Virus record (IMG/VR): IMGVR_UViG_3300002145_000154
Location: 1-57,327 of that record
Reading direction: 5' to 3' (one strand)
DNA: 57,327 nucleotides
Origin: a virus
Of this stretch, positions 56,954 to 57,327 are shown piece by piece. Position numbers and translations under genes: made by a program. The first letter of the stretch is position 1, and each line of letters opens with the position of its first letter. The notes below the pieces were generated by a model, which worked only from the letters and a program-made list of their open reading frames with translations, made no database searches and was not told the DNA's origin.

Positions 56954-57327
56954 CTAGAGAAAAGTCATGATTTTAGATTTAGGAGCCAATGGATCAGCAA
57001 CGACTTCAAGATAGGGATCTGACGCCGTGCCTGATGTCTCTGCCATTTTCATCGTGAGTGAAGACTTCCACCCGGATGACCACGATGGTTCGGCGTCGTC
57101 CAGATCAAAGTCCAGGATGACTCCGAATTTTGAGATCCCCTCGACGTCTACTGCTGCCAGCCCTGAGGCATTTAACGCCCACGTCAGAGTACCAGTCCAG
57201 GATGAATCAGGAATATCAGTATCACAAAAACGAGTTGTCCCGAAATTTGAGTAGTCGCTAGTCGCCAATGCCGTATTTGATGCTGGACTGAATGCACACA
57301 ACGCCAGTGATCCATCACTACCGACGG
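56954..57327 (-). CDS. Partial virion protein at the window edge
   Basis: The frame stays open to the right edge, so the N-terminus is missing. The visible 123 residues are beta-rich and acidic (ISKFGVILDFDLDDAEPSWS, SSLTMKMAETSGTASDP). Probably a head or fibre protein. The beta-helix gene follows by ten bases. Confidence 0.6.
   Translation of the reverse strand, partial: VGSDGSLALCAFSPASNTALATSDYSNFGTTRFCDTDIPDSSWTGTLTWALNASGLAAVDVEGISKFGVILDFDLDDAEPSWSSGWKSSLTMKMAETSGTASDPYLEVVADPLAPKSKIMTFL

Noticed and set aside
1-57327. tRNA genes
   Set aside because: I saw no cloverleaf with TTCRA arm and matching acceptor. The hairpin at 37917-37976 has an 11-bp stem but lacks tRNA arms.
1-57327. CRISPR array or other spaced repeat array
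   Set aside because: The repeated boxes at 1-2.5 kb are palindromic and unevenly spaced with genes between; no regular repeat-spacer pattern elsewhere.

Overview
This window reads as part of a tailed double-stranded DNA phage genome or integrated prophage. The lineage is siphovirus-like: a TP901-type tape measure, one tail tube protein, a lambda-style frameshifted G/G-T chaperone pair, HK97 gp10-like joining proteins and no visible sheath. Head genes lie beyond the right edge. No tRNA, rRNA, CRISPR, integrase or lysis gene was recognised. The host cannot be named from the sequence; signal peptides, a lipobox and Shine-Dalgarno sites (GGAG, AAGGAGGTGA) point to a bacterium.

Layout. 1-2946: eight or nine small minus-strand genes, most separated by imperfect palindromes ending in ATAAC/GTTAT, with stop codons inside the repeat end. 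This looks like an integron-type gene-cassette array without an integrase. 2947-3180: a large nested hairpin at the junction. 3181-12887 (minus): tightly overlapping early genes, including an HNH nuclease, a P-loop helicase-like ATPase, a TOPRIM primase, a MazG fusion, small zinc-ribbon proteins, a thymidylate-synthase-family enzyme and a deoxyribonucleotidase. 12888-14657 (plus): a small operon behind a repeated promoter element, ending with a histone-like protein and a strong terminator. 14663-30000 (minus): a HAD phosphatase, a duplicated 114-bp intergenic element, inositol-phosphate synthase, then a proposed DNA-base hypermodification cluster (GT-A glycosyltransferase, sulfotransferase-like protein, amino-acid:DNA-transferase-like protein, P-loop kinase and a separate 5-hmdU-kinase helical domain), then DNA polymerase A, a Dda/RecD-like helicase, a Sak4-like ATPase, a RecB-like nuclease, uracil-DNA glycosylase and an endonuclease VII-like resolvase. 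30000-37850 (plus): small genes, a ParB-fold protein, an endonuclease V-like glycosylase and a UvrD-like helicase, behind two more copies of the promoter element. 37917-37976: convergent terminator. 37983-45267 (minus): a nine-gene sugar/glycan island. 45267-57327 (minus): virion genes.

How the genes may work together. The ThyA-family enzyme (possibly a dUMP hydroxymethylase), MazG and the nucleotidase would adjust the pyrimidine pool. The polymerase would incorporate the altered pyrimidine. The kinase pair, the transferase-like protein, the glycosyltransferase and perhaps inositol phosphate would then build a larger base modification on DNA. That chain is inference from family resemblance and gene order. 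The glycan island could decorate virion proteins, DNA or the host surface.

The main points for a second look are the cassette-like array next to phage genes, the inositol-synthase/hypermodification cluster with a split kinase, the repeated promoter element, the repeated intergenic element shared between distant loci, and the glycan island with its CMP-sugar synthetase and PRTase-HAD fusion.
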